Part shown: in pieces, positions 1 to 7,533 of the stretch
How the letters are laid out: each line of letters starts with the position of its first letter
How positions within the stretch are numbered: position 1 is the first letter of the stretch
Source of the DNA: Caldisericota bacterium
GTDB lineage: Bacteria; Bipolaricaulota; Bipolaricaulia; Bipolaricaulales; Bipolaricaulaceae
Assembly (NCBI GenBank): GCA_013151115.1
Contig: JAADIW010000136.1
Location: forward strand, 1-11,430
Length of the DNA: 11,430 nucleotides
Direction of reading: 5' to 3'
Made by a program: the position numbers and the translations under genes
The notes under the pieces: generated by a model
The model's input: the letters and a program-made list of their open reading frames with translations, nothing else
The model's database searches: none
Told to the model about the DNA's origin: nothing

Positions 1-2
1 TG

Positions 3-128
3 ACCATTATCCAGAACGGGATCACCGAGGTGTACGGTCCCTACGATATCACCGCGGGCTCGTTCGTTTGGCTCCGGGATCAACCCGACTGGTGGGATGC
101 GAGCTACGATGGACCCTTCGTATTCTGA
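3..128 (+). CDS. C-terminal end of an unrecognised protein (partial)
   Basis: The frame is open from the left edge to a TGA at 126-128 and gives the last 41 residues of a protein that begins outside the window. The tail is rich in aromatic and acidic residues, with three tryptophans and four tyrosines, and ends in GPFVF. No known family is recognisable from so short a piece. It is taken as a real gene end because a textbook intrinsic terminator follows it by about 20 nt on the same strand. It converges on the minus-strand operon that ends with tatD. The function is unknown. Confidence 0.6.
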   Translation, partial: TIIQNGITEVYGPYDITAGSFVWLRDQPDWWDASYDGPFVF

Positions 129-148
129 ATCCCGCTCGGAAGAGCGAA

Positions 149-177
149 GGGGCCGGGCGGAGCCCCGGCCCCTTTTT
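149..177 (+). terminator. Intrinsic terminator of the plus-strand gene
   Basis: A 9-bp perfect GC stem (149-157 pairing with 164-172) has a 6-nt loop and is followed at once by five T residues at 173-177 and then CTT. A smaller hairpin, CGCTC-GGAA-GAGCG at 133-146, lies just before it. The T run lies only on the plus-strand side, so the element ends the gene that stops at 128. Transcripts of the minus-strand operon would also form the stem just past the tatD stop (191), but without a U run, so it could act there only weakly. Confidence 0.88.
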
Positions 178-190
178 CTTGTATCGCGGG

Positions 191-955
191 TCAGGCGTCG
201 ATTCGGAACAGCGCGCGGGCGTTGCGGAAGGTGAGCTCGGCGATGTCCCGGGGCGGCAGCCGCAATACCTCCGCGATCCTCTCCACCACCAACCGCACCT
301 TCGCCGGATCGTTCCGCTTCCCCCGGTGGGGCTCGGGAGGGAGATACGGCGAGTCGGTCTCCACCAGCAGCCGTTCCAGGGGGATCTCCCGGAGGAGGGC
401 CCGCAGGGCCGCGTTCTTCCTATAGGTCACGGGGCCGCCGATCCCGATGTGGAACCCCAGGTCCAGGAAGTCCCGTGGGGAGCCATGGGCCGGGGAGAAG
501 GCATGGATCACCCCGCGGCCCGGGTTCACCTCCCGCAGGGTTTCCAGGAGCTCGTCGCGGGCCCCGCCACGGAGGTGTACGATCACGGGGATCCCCCGCT
601 CGCGCGCGAGCTCGAGCTGGGCCCGGAAGGCCCGCCGCTGATCCTCCCGGGGCGACAAATCCCGGTAGTAATCGAGGCCGCACTCCCCCACGGCCACCGC
701 CCCCCGGGCGAGCAACGCCGCCAACTCCTTCAAGGTCATGTCGGTGAAATCCCTCGCGTCGTGGGGGTGAACACCGCAGGCGGCGTGGATGTGGGGGTGG
801 GCGCGCGCGAGCTCCAGCGAGGCCCGGGAGGTCTCGAGGTCCACGCCCACGTTGACCACGTGGACCCCCTGCCGCACGAGCTCCTCGATCAGGCGGTCCC
901 TGTCCGGGTCGAACTGGGGGAAGTCGAGATGTGCATGGGTGTCGAAGAGGCGCAT
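191..955 (-). CDS. tatD: TatD-family metal-dependent hydrolase (3'-5' DNase)
   Basis: This 254-residue protein is a TatD/YcfH-type metal-dependent hydrolase of the amidohydrolase (TIM-barrel) superfamily. Family members are cytoplasmic nucleases with 3'-5' exonuclease activity linked to DNA repair and quality control; the substrate here is inferred from the family. Metal-ligand motifs appear in the expected order: DTHAHLD with H7 and H9, GVHPHD at 61-66, GECGLDYYR with E91, VIVH with H127, H151 in HAFS, and ETDSPYL with D201. The PHRGKRNDP segment at 209-217 is also typical. The length matches the family. The usual HCFSG motif reads HAFSP here, a mild variation. The ATG lies 3 nt after the nnr stop, so the two genes are probably translated together; no clear Shine-Dalgarno sequence is seen. 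It is the last gene of the operon. Confidence 0.95.
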   Translation of the reverse strand: MRLFDTHAHLDFPQFDPDRDRLIEELVRQGVHVVNVGVDLETSRASLELARAHPHIHAACGVHPHDARDFTDMTLKELAALLARGAVAVGECGLDYYRDLSPREDQRRAFRAQLELARERGIPVIVHLRGGARDELLETLREVNPGRGVIHAFSPAHGSPRDFLDLGFHIGIGGPVTYRKNAALRALLREIPLERLLVETDSPYLPPEPHRGKRNDPAKVRLVVERIAEVLRLPPRDIAELTFRNARALFRIDA

Positions 956-958
956 CCG

Positions 959-2518
959 CTAAAGGGAGGATTCCAGCCGGCGTATGGTCCCGGGGATGGC
1001 CTCGAGGAGGTCGCCGGGGAGGATGCCCCGCGGCGAGGCCTCCGTTGTGAGTGACTCGCTCGCGCGGGCGTGCACGTAGACCCCCACGCACGCCGCCTCC
1101 AGGGCCTCCGCTCCCCCGGCCCAGATCCCCCCGATCAGCCCGGAAAGCACGTCCCCCGAGCCCCCGTGTGCCAGGGCGGTGTTTCCCCCCACGTGTAGGT
1201 ACACATCGCCGTTCGGGGTGGCGATGGCCGTGGGGGGACCCTTCAGCACCACGACCACCCCCCATTCCCTCGCGGCGGCGCGCGCACGCTCGATCTTGTG
1301 GGCCACCACCTCGTCCACCGTCCCTCCCGCGAGCCGCACGAACTCGCCGGGATGGGGGGTAACGATCACATCGCCCCCCGCTTCCGCGAGGATCCCGGCG
1401 CGCCCGGAGAGGGCGTTGAGGCCATCGGCGTCCAGGAGGAGCTTGGGCACGTCGCCGAGGAGTTCCTCCACCATCGCGGCGGGCCCATCTCCCCTTCCCA
1501 TGCCAGGGCCGCAGATCACCACGTCCATGTCGGCCGCGAGCTTGAGAACCCCCTTGACCGCGTCCTTCGCGAAGATGCCCCGTTTCGTCGCCGGGAAGGA
1601 GTGCACGAGGACCTCGGTGACGCTTCCCTCGAGCACCGGGTACAGGGGCTCGGGACAGGCGATGTGGACGAGCCCGGCCCCGGCCCGGTAAGCGGCCTCC
1701 GCCGCCAGCGCCGCCGCCCCGGCCATCCCCACCGACCCCCCCACCACGAGCACCTTCCCGAAGGTCCCCTTGTGGCCGAAGGGGTCGCGGTGGGGGAGGG
1801 CCGCGGCACAGAAGGTCTCGGAGATCACCTCGGCCACGGGGTCCACCGCGTCCCACGCGGCCTGGGGGTAGGCCACGTCGATCACTTCCACCTCGCCACA
1901 GTGCCGCGCCGCGGGCGGGAGGAGATGACAGGGCTTCAGCGCCCCCATGGCGAGGGTGATGTCCGCCTCCACCGCGGGCCCGGGGATATCCCCGGAATCA
2001 GCGTCCAACCCCGAGGGTATGTCCACCGCCACCACCAGACCGAGGGACTCGTTGATGAGCTCGATGGCCTTCGCCGCCAACCCCCTGGCGGCGCCCTTTA
2101 TCCCCACCCCTAAGATGCCGTCGATGACGAGGTCGGCCCGCATCAGGGCGTCGCGGAATCTCTCGAGGTCCCGCGAGGACCTCACGCGGAAGAGCCGCCC
2201 GGGGAACGAGGCGGCGAAGGCGTTGGCTTGTGTGGCGGCGGCCCCGGTGGGCTCCCCCAGGATGACCGCGATGACCTCGGCCCCCCATAGGCCGAGCCAG
2301 CGCGCGATCCCCAGGGCGTCGCCCCCGTTACCGCCCTTGCCGCAGACGGCGAATACGTAGCGCCGCAATGGGCGCCCCAACGTGCGCTGTAGGTACTCGG
2401 CCCCGCCCCGGGCCGCGGATTCCATCAGGAGGAGCCGGTCGACCCCCAGGCGCTCGCTCTCCCGGTCCAAGGCCTTTATCGCACCCGAGGAAAAGACGGG
2501 TTGCATGGCGAAAATCAT
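959..2518 (-). CDS. nnr: Bifunctional NAD(P)H-hydrate epimerase / ADP-dependent NAD(P)H-hydrate dehydratase
   Basis: Nnr repairs damaged NADHX and NADPHX. The N-terminal YjeF_N domain (about 1-225) epimerises R and S forms, and the C-terminal ribokinase-like domain (about 235-515) dehydrates the S form back to NAD(P)H using ADP or ATP. In the N-terminal half the nucleotide-site motif reads GKGGNGGD (60-67), where GxGNNGGDG is usual, and DIPSGLD is at 166-172. The C-terminal half shows HKGTFGKVLVVGGS, GPGMG (337-341), LDADGLNAL (362-370), TPHPGE (387-392), KGPPT and GNTALAHGGSGDVLSGLIGG, all standard for the dehydratase. Length is 519 residues. Three starts are possible: TTG at 2545, ATG at 2518 and ATG at 2506. 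The 2518 start is chosen for its GGGGA about 10 nt upstream. The 2506 start (MQPVFSSG) fits the usual family N-terminus equally well. It is separated from miaA by about 70 nt. Confidence 0.94.
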   Translation of the reverse strand: MIFAMQPVFSSGAIKALDRESERLGVDRLLLMESAARGGAEYLQRTLGRPLRRYVFAVCGKGGNGGDALGIARWLGLWGAEVIAVILGEPTGAAATQANAFAASFPGRLFRVRSSRDLERFRDALMRADLVIDGILGVGIKGAARGLAAKAIELINESLGLVVAVDIPSGLDADSGDIPGPAVEADITLAMGALKPCHLLPPAARHCGEVEVIDVAYPQAAWDAVDPVAEVISETFCAAALPHRDPFGHKGTFGKVLVVGGSVGMAGAAALAAEAAYRAGAGLVHIACPEPLYPVLEGSVTEVLVHSFPATKRGIFAKDAVKGVLKLAADMDVVICGPGMGRGDGPAAMVEELLGDVPKLLLDADGLNALSGRAGILAEAGGDVIVTPHPGEFVRLAGGTVDEVVAHKIERARAAAREWGVVVVLKGPPTAIATPNGDVYLHVGGNTALAHGGSGDVLSGLIGGIWAGGAEALEAACVGVYVHARASESLTTEASPRGILPGDLLEAIPGTIRRLESSL

Positions 2519-2545
2519 TGTAGGGATTTCCCCGCAAACGGCCAA
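2517..2545 (-). promoter_or_regulatory. Candidate sigma70-type promoter in front of nnr-tatD
   Basis: On the minus strand TTGGCC (2540-2545) is followed by a 17-nt spacer and TACAAT (2517-2522). The -10 matches the consensus in five of six positions and the -35 in four of six. The nnr-miaA gap is the widest break between pdxT and tatD. The predicted transcription start would fall only a few bases before the ATG at 2506, giving a nearly leaderless nnr message that starts at the family-consistent methionine. This is seen by eye only and is not tested against the background rate in GC-rich sequence. Confidence 0.4.
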
Positions 2546-2589
2546 GTACGCCGGTCCGTCGCCCCGTCCGTAGCGCAGCGGGCGCCCGG

Positions 2590-3498
2590 CTAGGCGGGGG
2601 GATCTCCGAGCAGCGAGCGGATCTCGCGGGCGACCTCACGGGGGGATCTGCCGGTACGGTCGATCCAGTGGATGCCCGGTTCGCGGCGGAACCAGACGAG
2701 CTGACGCCGGGCGTACGCCTTCGTGTCGGTGATGATCTTCTGGACCGCCGCTTCCAACGGGAGCTTTCCCCGCAGATGATCGAAGAGTTCCTCGTAGCCG
2801 ATGGTGCGGAGGATGGGGACGTCCGCGGGCAGTTTGGTGTGGAAGAGCTCCCGGGCCTCGTCGAGCAGGCCCCGGTCGATCATCTCCTTCACCCGGGCGG
2901 CGATCCGCCGGTAGAGCTCGGCCCTCTCCATGGTGATCCCCACGACGGACAACGGCCATGGGAACGGCTTTTCCCTGCCCCAGAAGTGGGAGATGGGCGT
3001 CCCCGTGAGGCGATAGACCTCTAGGGCCCGGATGATGCGCACGCGGTCGTTGGGCCGGATCCGCGCCGCCGCCGTGGGGTCCACCCGCGAGAGTTCCGCG
3101 TAAAGCTCGCGCAGGGGGCGTCGGGAGAGTTCGGCCCGGATCTCGGGCGAGGCGCCGGGGCCCTCGAAGAGGCCCACGGTGAGGGCGCGGACGTACAGGG
3201 TGCTCCCACCCACGATCACCGGGAGCTTGTCCCGGGCCAGTATCTCGCGGACCACTCGTTCGCAGTCCCGGCGAAACCTGACGGCATCGTAGCGCTCCCA
3301 CCACGGGACGAAGCCCAACAGGTGATGTGGCACGCGGGCCCGGAGCTCGGGCGGGGGCTTGGCGGTGCCCACCTCGAGGTCGTGGTAGACCGCGCGCGCG
3401 TCGGCGGAGACGACCTCGCCGTCCAACAATTCGGCGAGCTCCACCGCGATCTCCGATTTCCCGACCGCGGTGGGCCCGACGATGAGAGGGATCCTCAC
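2590..3498 (-). CDS. miaA: tRNA dimethylallyltransferase
   Basis: MiaA transfers a dimethylallyl group from DMAPP to N6 of adenosine 37 in tRNAs that read codons starting with U. The protein is 302 residues, the normal length. The P-loop GPTAVGKS is at 8-15, VGTAKP at 43-48, then GGSTLYVRAL, the RPNDRVRIIRALEVYRLTG stretch, RTIGYEE and ARRQLVWFRR. The tRNA-contacting motif usually reads DSxQ; here it is DARA (33-36), keeping the Asp but losing Ser and Gln. The start is a GTG at 3496-3498 whose last two bases open the rpoD TGA stop, a GTGA overlap of 4 nt that implies coupled translation. The open frame extends far upstream of this GTG, but that part lies over rpoD and shows no MiaA sequence. 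Confidence 0.95.
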   Translation of the reverse strand: MRIPLIVGPTAVGKSEIAVELAELLDGEVVSADARAVYHDLEVGTAKPPPELRARVPHHLLGFVPWWERYDAVRFRRDCERVVREILARDKLPVIVGGSTLYVRALTVGLFEGPGASPEIRAELSRRPLRELYAELSRVDPTAAARIRPNDRVRIIRALEVYRLTGTPISHFWGREKPFPWPLSVVGITMERAELYRRIAARVKEMIDRGLLDEARELFHTKLPADVPILRTIGYEELFDHLRGKLPLEAAVQKIITDTKAYARRQLVWFRREPGIHWIDRTGRSPREVAREIRSLLGDPPA

Positions 3499-4541
3499 TC
3501 TTCGGAGAGCAACAGGTCCCGGTAACGCTTGAGGGCCTCTCGGCGGGAGGGGTGTTTCAGCTTCTCCAGCGCCCTGAGCTCGATCTGGCGGATGCGTTCC
3601 CGGGTCACATCGAACATGGTGGCCACTTCCTTCAAGGTACGGGGATGGCCGTCCCGCAGGCCGTACCGGAGCTCCAGGATCTCCCGTTCCCGCGGGTCGA
3701 GCTCCTGGATAGCCTTGAGGAGCTCCTCGCGCAGCTTCTCCCTGAGGGCCTCTTTGGAGGGGGAGGGGACGCTCTCGTCGGCGATCAGGTCCCCCAGGGT
3801 CTCGTCGTCCTCGTCGGAGAGGGGTCGCTCGAGGGAGGAGGTATAGCGCGCCACCTGTTCGATCCGCTTGATCTTCTCCACCGGGATCCCCAGGGTTTCG
3901 GAGAGTTCCTCGTAGGTGGGGGCCGTGCCGTATCTTTGGATATGCTCCTTGCGGGCCTCGGATAGGTCCTGCAGGGTCTCGGCGGCGTGGGTGGGGACGC
4001 GGATGGTGCGGGTCTGATCCGCCAGGGCCCGGGTGATGGCCTGGCGGATCCACCACGTGGCGTAAGTGGAGAACTTGTATCCCTTGCGCCAGTCGAACTT
4101 CTCCACCGCCCGCATGAGCCCGATGTTTCCCTCCTGGATGAGGTCGAGAAGGGAGAGACCATGATGCATATAGCGCTTGGCCACCGAGACGACGAGCCGG
4201 AGGTTGGACTCGATGAGCTTCTTGCGGGCCGCCTCGCCCTCCTTCACCTTGCGTTCGAGCTCGGCCCGCTCCTCCGGGGACAGCTTGTCCCCCTCCTCCT
4301 TCAGGCGCCGCGCCGCGAGCTTGCCCTCCTCCATCGCCTTGGCCAGGGCGACCTCCTCCTCCTTGGTGAGGAGCGGGACGCGGCCGATCTCCTTGAGGTA
4401 GGTCCGTACCGGGTCCTCGCGTCCCCGCGGGGCCTCCGGCTCATCGATCTCCCGGGACCCCTGGGGCTCGTCCAGGGGGATATGATCGTCCCCCTCCCAC
4501 GGGTCGGTCACGTTCTGGCGGCGTTTCTCTTTAGCCCCCAT
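3495..4541 (-). CDS. rpoD: RNA polymerase sigma factor, primary (RpoD/SigA) type
   Basis: This 348-residue sigma70 factor directs RNA polymerase to promoters. Region 1.2 (about 43-73) starts DPVRTYLKEIGRVPLLT. Region 2 (about 112-186) has NLRLVVSVAKRY, LLDLIQEGNIGLMRAVEKFD, the YKFSTYATWWIRQAI melting and -10 segment, and RTIRVPTH. Region 3 (about 190-265) includes the ERPLSDEDDETLGD linker. Region 4 (about 274-337) ends in the -35 helix TRERIRQIELRALEKLKHPS. Region 1.1 is not recognisable: only about 42 residues precede region 1.2, and they are acidic and proline-rich. A charged helical insert (about 74-105) replaces the large non-conserved region. The ATG overlaps the dnaG stop by 11 nt, and AAGGGGGAG inside the dnaG tail supplies the ribosome site. 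Linkage to dnaG and the full region 2 and 4 sequences favour the primary factor, though a group 2 factor is possible. Confidence 0.94.
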   Translation of the reverse strand: MGAKEKRRQNVTDPWEGDDHIPLDEPQGSREIDEPEAPRGREDPVRTYLKEIGRVPLLTKEEEVALAKAMEEGKLAARRLKEEGDKLSPEERAELERKVKEGEAARKKLIESNLRLVVSVAKRYMHHGLSLLDLIQEGNIGLMRAVEKFDWRKGYKFSTYATWWIRQAITRALADQTRTIRVPTHAAETLQDLSEARKEHIQRYGTAPTYEELSETLGIPVEKIKRIEQVARYTSSLERPLSDEDDETLGDLIADESVPSPSKEALREKLREELLKAIQELDPREREILELRYGLRDGHPRTLKEVATMFDVTRERIRQIELRALEKLKHPSRREALKRYRDLLLSEE

Positions 4542-6231
4542 GCTCCCCCTTCAACACCTTCGCCCGGCTGCGACACAGGTCCACGTACTCCCTCACGAGC
4601 TCCTCCAGCTGCTCCTTCTCCCCCGCCTTCTCGGCCCGCTCCATCTCTTCCCTGAGCGCCCGGATGCGACGCTCCAGCCGGGGGATGACGAAGAACTTCT
4701 GCCACGCCTCCTCCAGGGCCCGCCCCTCATCGGAGAAGTTGATGTCCCAGAGGAGAATGCGGCTCAACCGGGCCTGTTCCTCGAGGTCCAATTCCGAGGA
4801 GATCGAGTGCGGTTCCGCTTTCCCTTCCCCGCAACGCTCGAGCCACAGACACACGATCCTTCGATATTCGGGGCTGAAGTCCTCGGGCGCAAGCTGGGAG
4901 AGCTTGTCGGCCCCGAGCTTCCCCGCGAACATGAACTTGAGCACCACCTCCTCGGGCCCGAACCCCTCCTCCCCTTCCGCCACCCCCTTCCACGAGAGCT
5001 TTCCCCCCAGGGCCTTCCACGTCTCCTCCTCGGGAAGGTCGAGCAGGAGCGCGAGCCGCCGGGCCCACTCGCGCCGGAGGAGCGGGTTCTTCACGTGTTC
5101 CCATAGGGACCGGACGAGCTCCAGCGCCTCCTCCTTGCCCCGTAGCGACGAGAGATCGAACCGCCGGGGAAGGAGCTCCAGGAGGAAATCGTGGAACTCA
5201 ACCGCCTCGGCGATGGCGGCGTGCAACGCGGCCACGCCCCGGGAACGCACCAGGGAGTCCGGATCCTCCCCCTCCGGGAGCGGGGCCACCCGCACCTCCA
5301 GGCCCGCGTCGAGCAGGATCCCTATCCCCCTTAGTGCAGAAGCCTCCCCCGCGGCGTCGGCGTCGTACGCGAGCACCACCTCGCGGGCGTAGCGGGCGAG
5401 CCGTCGTGCCTGGGCCTCGGTGAGGGCGGTGCCCATCGAACATACTGCCTCCCTGATCCCCGCCACCTGGAGCGAGATCACGTCGGTGTAACCCTCCACC
5501 AACACCGCCCTTCCCGAGGACCTGATCGCTTCCTTCGCGAGGTCCAGGCCGTAAAGGAGCGTTCCCTTGGTGAAAAGGGGCGTATTCGGGCTGTTGAGGT
5601 ACTTCGGCTCGGCGCCGGAGAGGCTGCGCCCCGCGAAGGCCACGGGGCGACCGAGCTCATCGCGGATCGGGAATATCACCCGGTCCACGAACCGGTCCCG
5701 GTAGCCGCGGTCCCCCCGGACGATGAGCCCGAGCCTTTCCAGGTCGGCGAGGCCGAACCGGGAGAGGGCTGAGAGCAGCGCGTCCCCCGAGGACGGGGCG
5801 TAGCCCAGACCGTAGCGGTCCCAGGTCTCGGGCCCCATGCCTCGGGAGAGCAGGTATTCCTGGGCGGCGCGGCCCTCCGGGGCCCCGAGCATCTCGTGGA
5901 AGAACGCGGCCGCGGCGGCGTTCACCTTGAGGAGCCGCTGTCGCTCGCCGCTCGCCCTCAGTTCCACCCCGAGCTCCGCCGCCAGCCGCTCCAGGGCCTC
6001 GCGGAAGGAGAGCCGTTCGATCCGCATCAGGAACCCGATGGCATCGCCGCCGGCGCCGCACCCGAAGCAATGCCACAGCTTCTTCTCCGGCGAGACGTAG
6101 AAGGACGGGGTGTCATCGGGGTGGAAGGGACATCGGCCCTTGTAGCCCTTGCCCGAGGGCTTCAGGGCCACGTACCGGGAGATGAGCTCGACGATGTCGA
6201 CCTTCTCCCGGATCTCCTCAAGCGCGCTCAT
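4531..6231 (-). CDS. dnaG: DNA primase
   Basis: DnaG makes the RNA primers for leading- and lagging-strand replication. The 566-residue protein has the full domain set. The N-terminal zinc domain uses C34, H37, C55 and C58 (RCPFH and HCFGCGAGGD). The RNA polymerase core includes YRDRFVDRVIFPIRDELGRP at about 177-196 and the KYLNSPNTPLF segment. The Toprim domain carries EGYTDV with E246 and D250, AYDADAAG with D290 and D292, and GEDPDSL at 321-327. A helical C-terminal region of about 200 residues follows and should bind the helicase; I do not see a clear sequence match there. The ATG overlaps the upstream hydrolase stop as ATGA (4 nt). No Shine-Dalgarno is present; the upstream CCTCC is the opposite sense, so translation probably depends on coupling. 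Confidence 0.96.
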   Translation of the reverse strand: MSALEEIREKVDIVELISRYVALKPSGKGYKGRCPFHPDDTPSFYVSPEKKLWHCFGCGAGGDAIGFLMRIERLSFREALERLAAELGVELRASGERQRLLKVNAAAAAFFHEMLGAPEGRAAQEYLLSRGMGPETWDRYGLGYAPSSGDALLSALSRFGLADLERLGLIVRGDRGYRDRFVDRVIFPIRDELGRPVAFAGRSLSGAEPKYLNSPNTPLFTKGTLLYGLDLAKEAIRSSGRAVLVEGYTDVISLQVAGIREAVCSMGTALTEAQARRLARYAREVVLAYDADAAGEASALRGIGILLDAGLEVRVAPLPEGEDPDSLVRSRGVAALHAAIAEAVEFHDFLLELLPRRFDLSSLRGKEEALELVRSLWEHVKNPLLRREWARRLALLLDLPEEETWKALGGKLSWKGVAEGEEGFGPEEVVLKFMFAGKLGADKLSQLAPEDFSPEYRRIVCLWLERCGEGKAEPHSISSELDLEEQARLSRILLWDINFSDEGRALEEAWQKFFVIPRLERRIRALREEMERAEKAGEKEQLEELVREYVDLCRSRAKVLKGEHGG

Positions 6232-6821
6232 TGGAGGTCACGCAGGAACGGATTACGCGTCCTCTCGGCGGCGAGGTCGGTGGGCTCGCCGTGCCCGGGA
6301 TAGATCTTCCAGCCCGGGGAGAGGAGGGAGATGAACTTCCGCAATGATTCCTGAAGCTCCACGAAGGATCCGCCCGGCAAATCCCATCGCCCCACCGCGC
6401 CCGCGAAAAGCAGATCCCCACAGAAAGCCACCTCGCCACGCTCCCAAAGGAATACCACCGATCCCGGGGAATGTCCAGGGAGATGTCTCACGGACAGGGT
6501 TTCGTCGCCGAGCCGGATCTCCTGGCCATCCTCCAGGTACCCGTCGGCCTCGGGTGGGGCGTTACCGAACGCGAAGAAGACCTCCCTCTCGGCCCGGTGG
6601 TAGAGGAGCTCTCCCCCGAAGCGACGGCGGACCTCCGCCGCGGCCCCGGCGTGGTCGAAGTGGCCGTGGGTGAGGAGTACGTACTTCAGAGTAGTCCCCG
6701 CGAGCGCCCCCGCCAGCTCGGGCGAGAGCTCCCCGGGGTCGATTACGGCGGCCTCCCCGTCCGACACGAGCACGTAACAGTTGGTGAGGAGCGGTCCCAC
6801 GATGAAGCGTTCAATCCTCAT
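6228..6821 (-). CDS. Metallo-beta-lactamase-fold hydrolase, glyoxalase II-like (YcbL type)
   Basis: This 197-residue protein is a small cytoplasmic metallo-beta-lactamase-fold hydrolase. The metal site is complete: THGHFDH with H52, H54, D56 and H57, then H117 in LPGHSPGS, D136 in CGDLLF and H177 in YPGHGEPT. The FAGAVGRWDLPGG segment and the C-terminal TRNPFL are typical of YcbL-like type II glyoxalases, which hydrolyse S-lactoylglutathione or related thioesters. The long glutathione-binding C-terminal domain of classical glyoxalase II is absent, so the thiol substrate is open. Its ATG lies inside the last codons of comF (11-nt overlap) and its stop overlaps the dnaG start, so it sits in the chain of coupled genes. 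No ribosome site is evident. Confidence 0.9.
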   Translation of the reverse strand: MRIERFIVGPLLTNCYVLVSDGEAAVIDPGELSPELAGALAGTTLKYVLLTHGHFDHAGAAAEVRRRFGGELLYHRAEREVFFAFGNAPPEADGYLEDGQEIRLGDETLSVRHLPGHSPGSVVFLWERGEVAFCGDLLFAGAVGRWDLPGGSFVELQESLRKFISLLSPGWKIYPGHGEPTDLAAERTRNPFLRDLQ

Positions 6822-7533
6822 CGTCGGGGGTGGTCCGGGCCGCGGTGAGGACGATCACCTCGCCGAAGCCGGCGCCCACCAGGGCCGTGGCGCAGTCGGA
6901 GACGGTACTCCCGGTGGTGTACACGTCGTCCACGAGCACGACGCGCTCGCCCCGTCCCCTGGTCCGGGCGGCGAACGCCCCCCGCACGTTCTCCCGGCGC
7001 TCCTCGCGGGCGAGGGATACCTGTGGAGGGGTGGAACGGGTCTTCACGAGGACGGGGCCCACCGGGACCCCGACCCGCCGGGAGAGCTCGCGGGCCAGGA
7101 GCTCCGCCGCGTGACGTCGCTTCCGGCGCGCGGGATCCGGGGGGACGAAGGCGATGAGCTCCGTTCCCGCCGGGAACATATCGGTGAGCAAGTCCGCGAG
7201 CACCCGCGCCAACGCGTATTCGCCCTCGTACTTGAGGCCGAGTATCAGGGCGCGCAGCGTCCCCCGGTGGGGGCCGATGGCCCGGGCGTACGTGAAGGGG
7301 CGGGGTTCCACCGCGCAATCGCGGCACAGATCGATCCCCGGTGGGACGGGGATCCCGCACACCGAACAGAGGCCGCCGCGGAAGCGTTCGAGGCCCTCCA
7401 GGCAGGGCCCACAGAGGGGGTTCGGTTCCGGGATGGGGGCGTCGCAGAGGAAGCAACGCGGCGGGTAGAGGAGGGCGACCGTCCCCCTACCCGCCGCGGC
7501 CAGGAGCTCAGCCAACGATGAACTTGGCCACAT
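6811..7533 (-). CDS. comF: ComF-family amidophosphoribosyltransferase-like protein
   Basis: The 240-residue protein has the ComF plan. Two zinc modules of paired CxxC motifs (C27/C30 with C41/C44, then C56/C59 with C70/C73) precede a type I phosphoribosyltransferase domain. The PRPP loop is VVLVDDVYTTGST (198-210) with D202 and D203. The QVSLAREERRENVRGAF segment (171-187) is also diagnostic. ComF proteins support uptake of single-stranded DNA in naturally competent bacteria, but many non-competent species carry homologues of unclear role. No other competence gene is visible here. The ATG at 7531-7533 lies inside the gap coding sequence, an overlap of 26 nt; a TTG seven codons in (7513-7515) is an alternative start. 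It is followed by the overlapping hydrolase gene. Function beyond the family assignment is not shown. Confidence 0.92.
   Translation of the reverse strand: MWPSSSLAELLAAAGRGTVALLYPPRCFLCDAPIPEPNPLCGPCLEGLERFRGGLCSVCGIPVPPGIDLCRDCAVEPRPFTYARAIGPHRGTLRALILGLKYEGEYALARVLADLLTDMFPAGTELIAFVPPDPARRKRRHAAELLARELSRRVGVPVGPVLVKTRSTPPQVSLAREERRENVRGAFAARTRGRGERVVLVDDVYTTGSTVSDCATALVGAGFGEVIVLTAARTTPDDED

Noticed and set aside
8..16. TTATCCAGA resembling a DnaA box
   Set aside because: It has one mismatch, is a single copy, and lies inside a coding frame with no neighbouring boxes or AT-rich region, so it does not indicate an origin despite dnaG and polA nearby.
186..215. GGTCAGGCGTCGATTCGG resembling a tRNA T-arm
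   Set aside because: There is no acceptor or anticodon stem around it, and it lies in the 3' end of tatD.
420..1856. 478-residue minus-strand frame overlapping tatD and nnr in another frame
   Set aside because: The product is an Arg/Gly/Pro repeat-like sequence produced by out-of-frame GC-rich codons, while the other frame encodes clear TatD and Nnr motifs.
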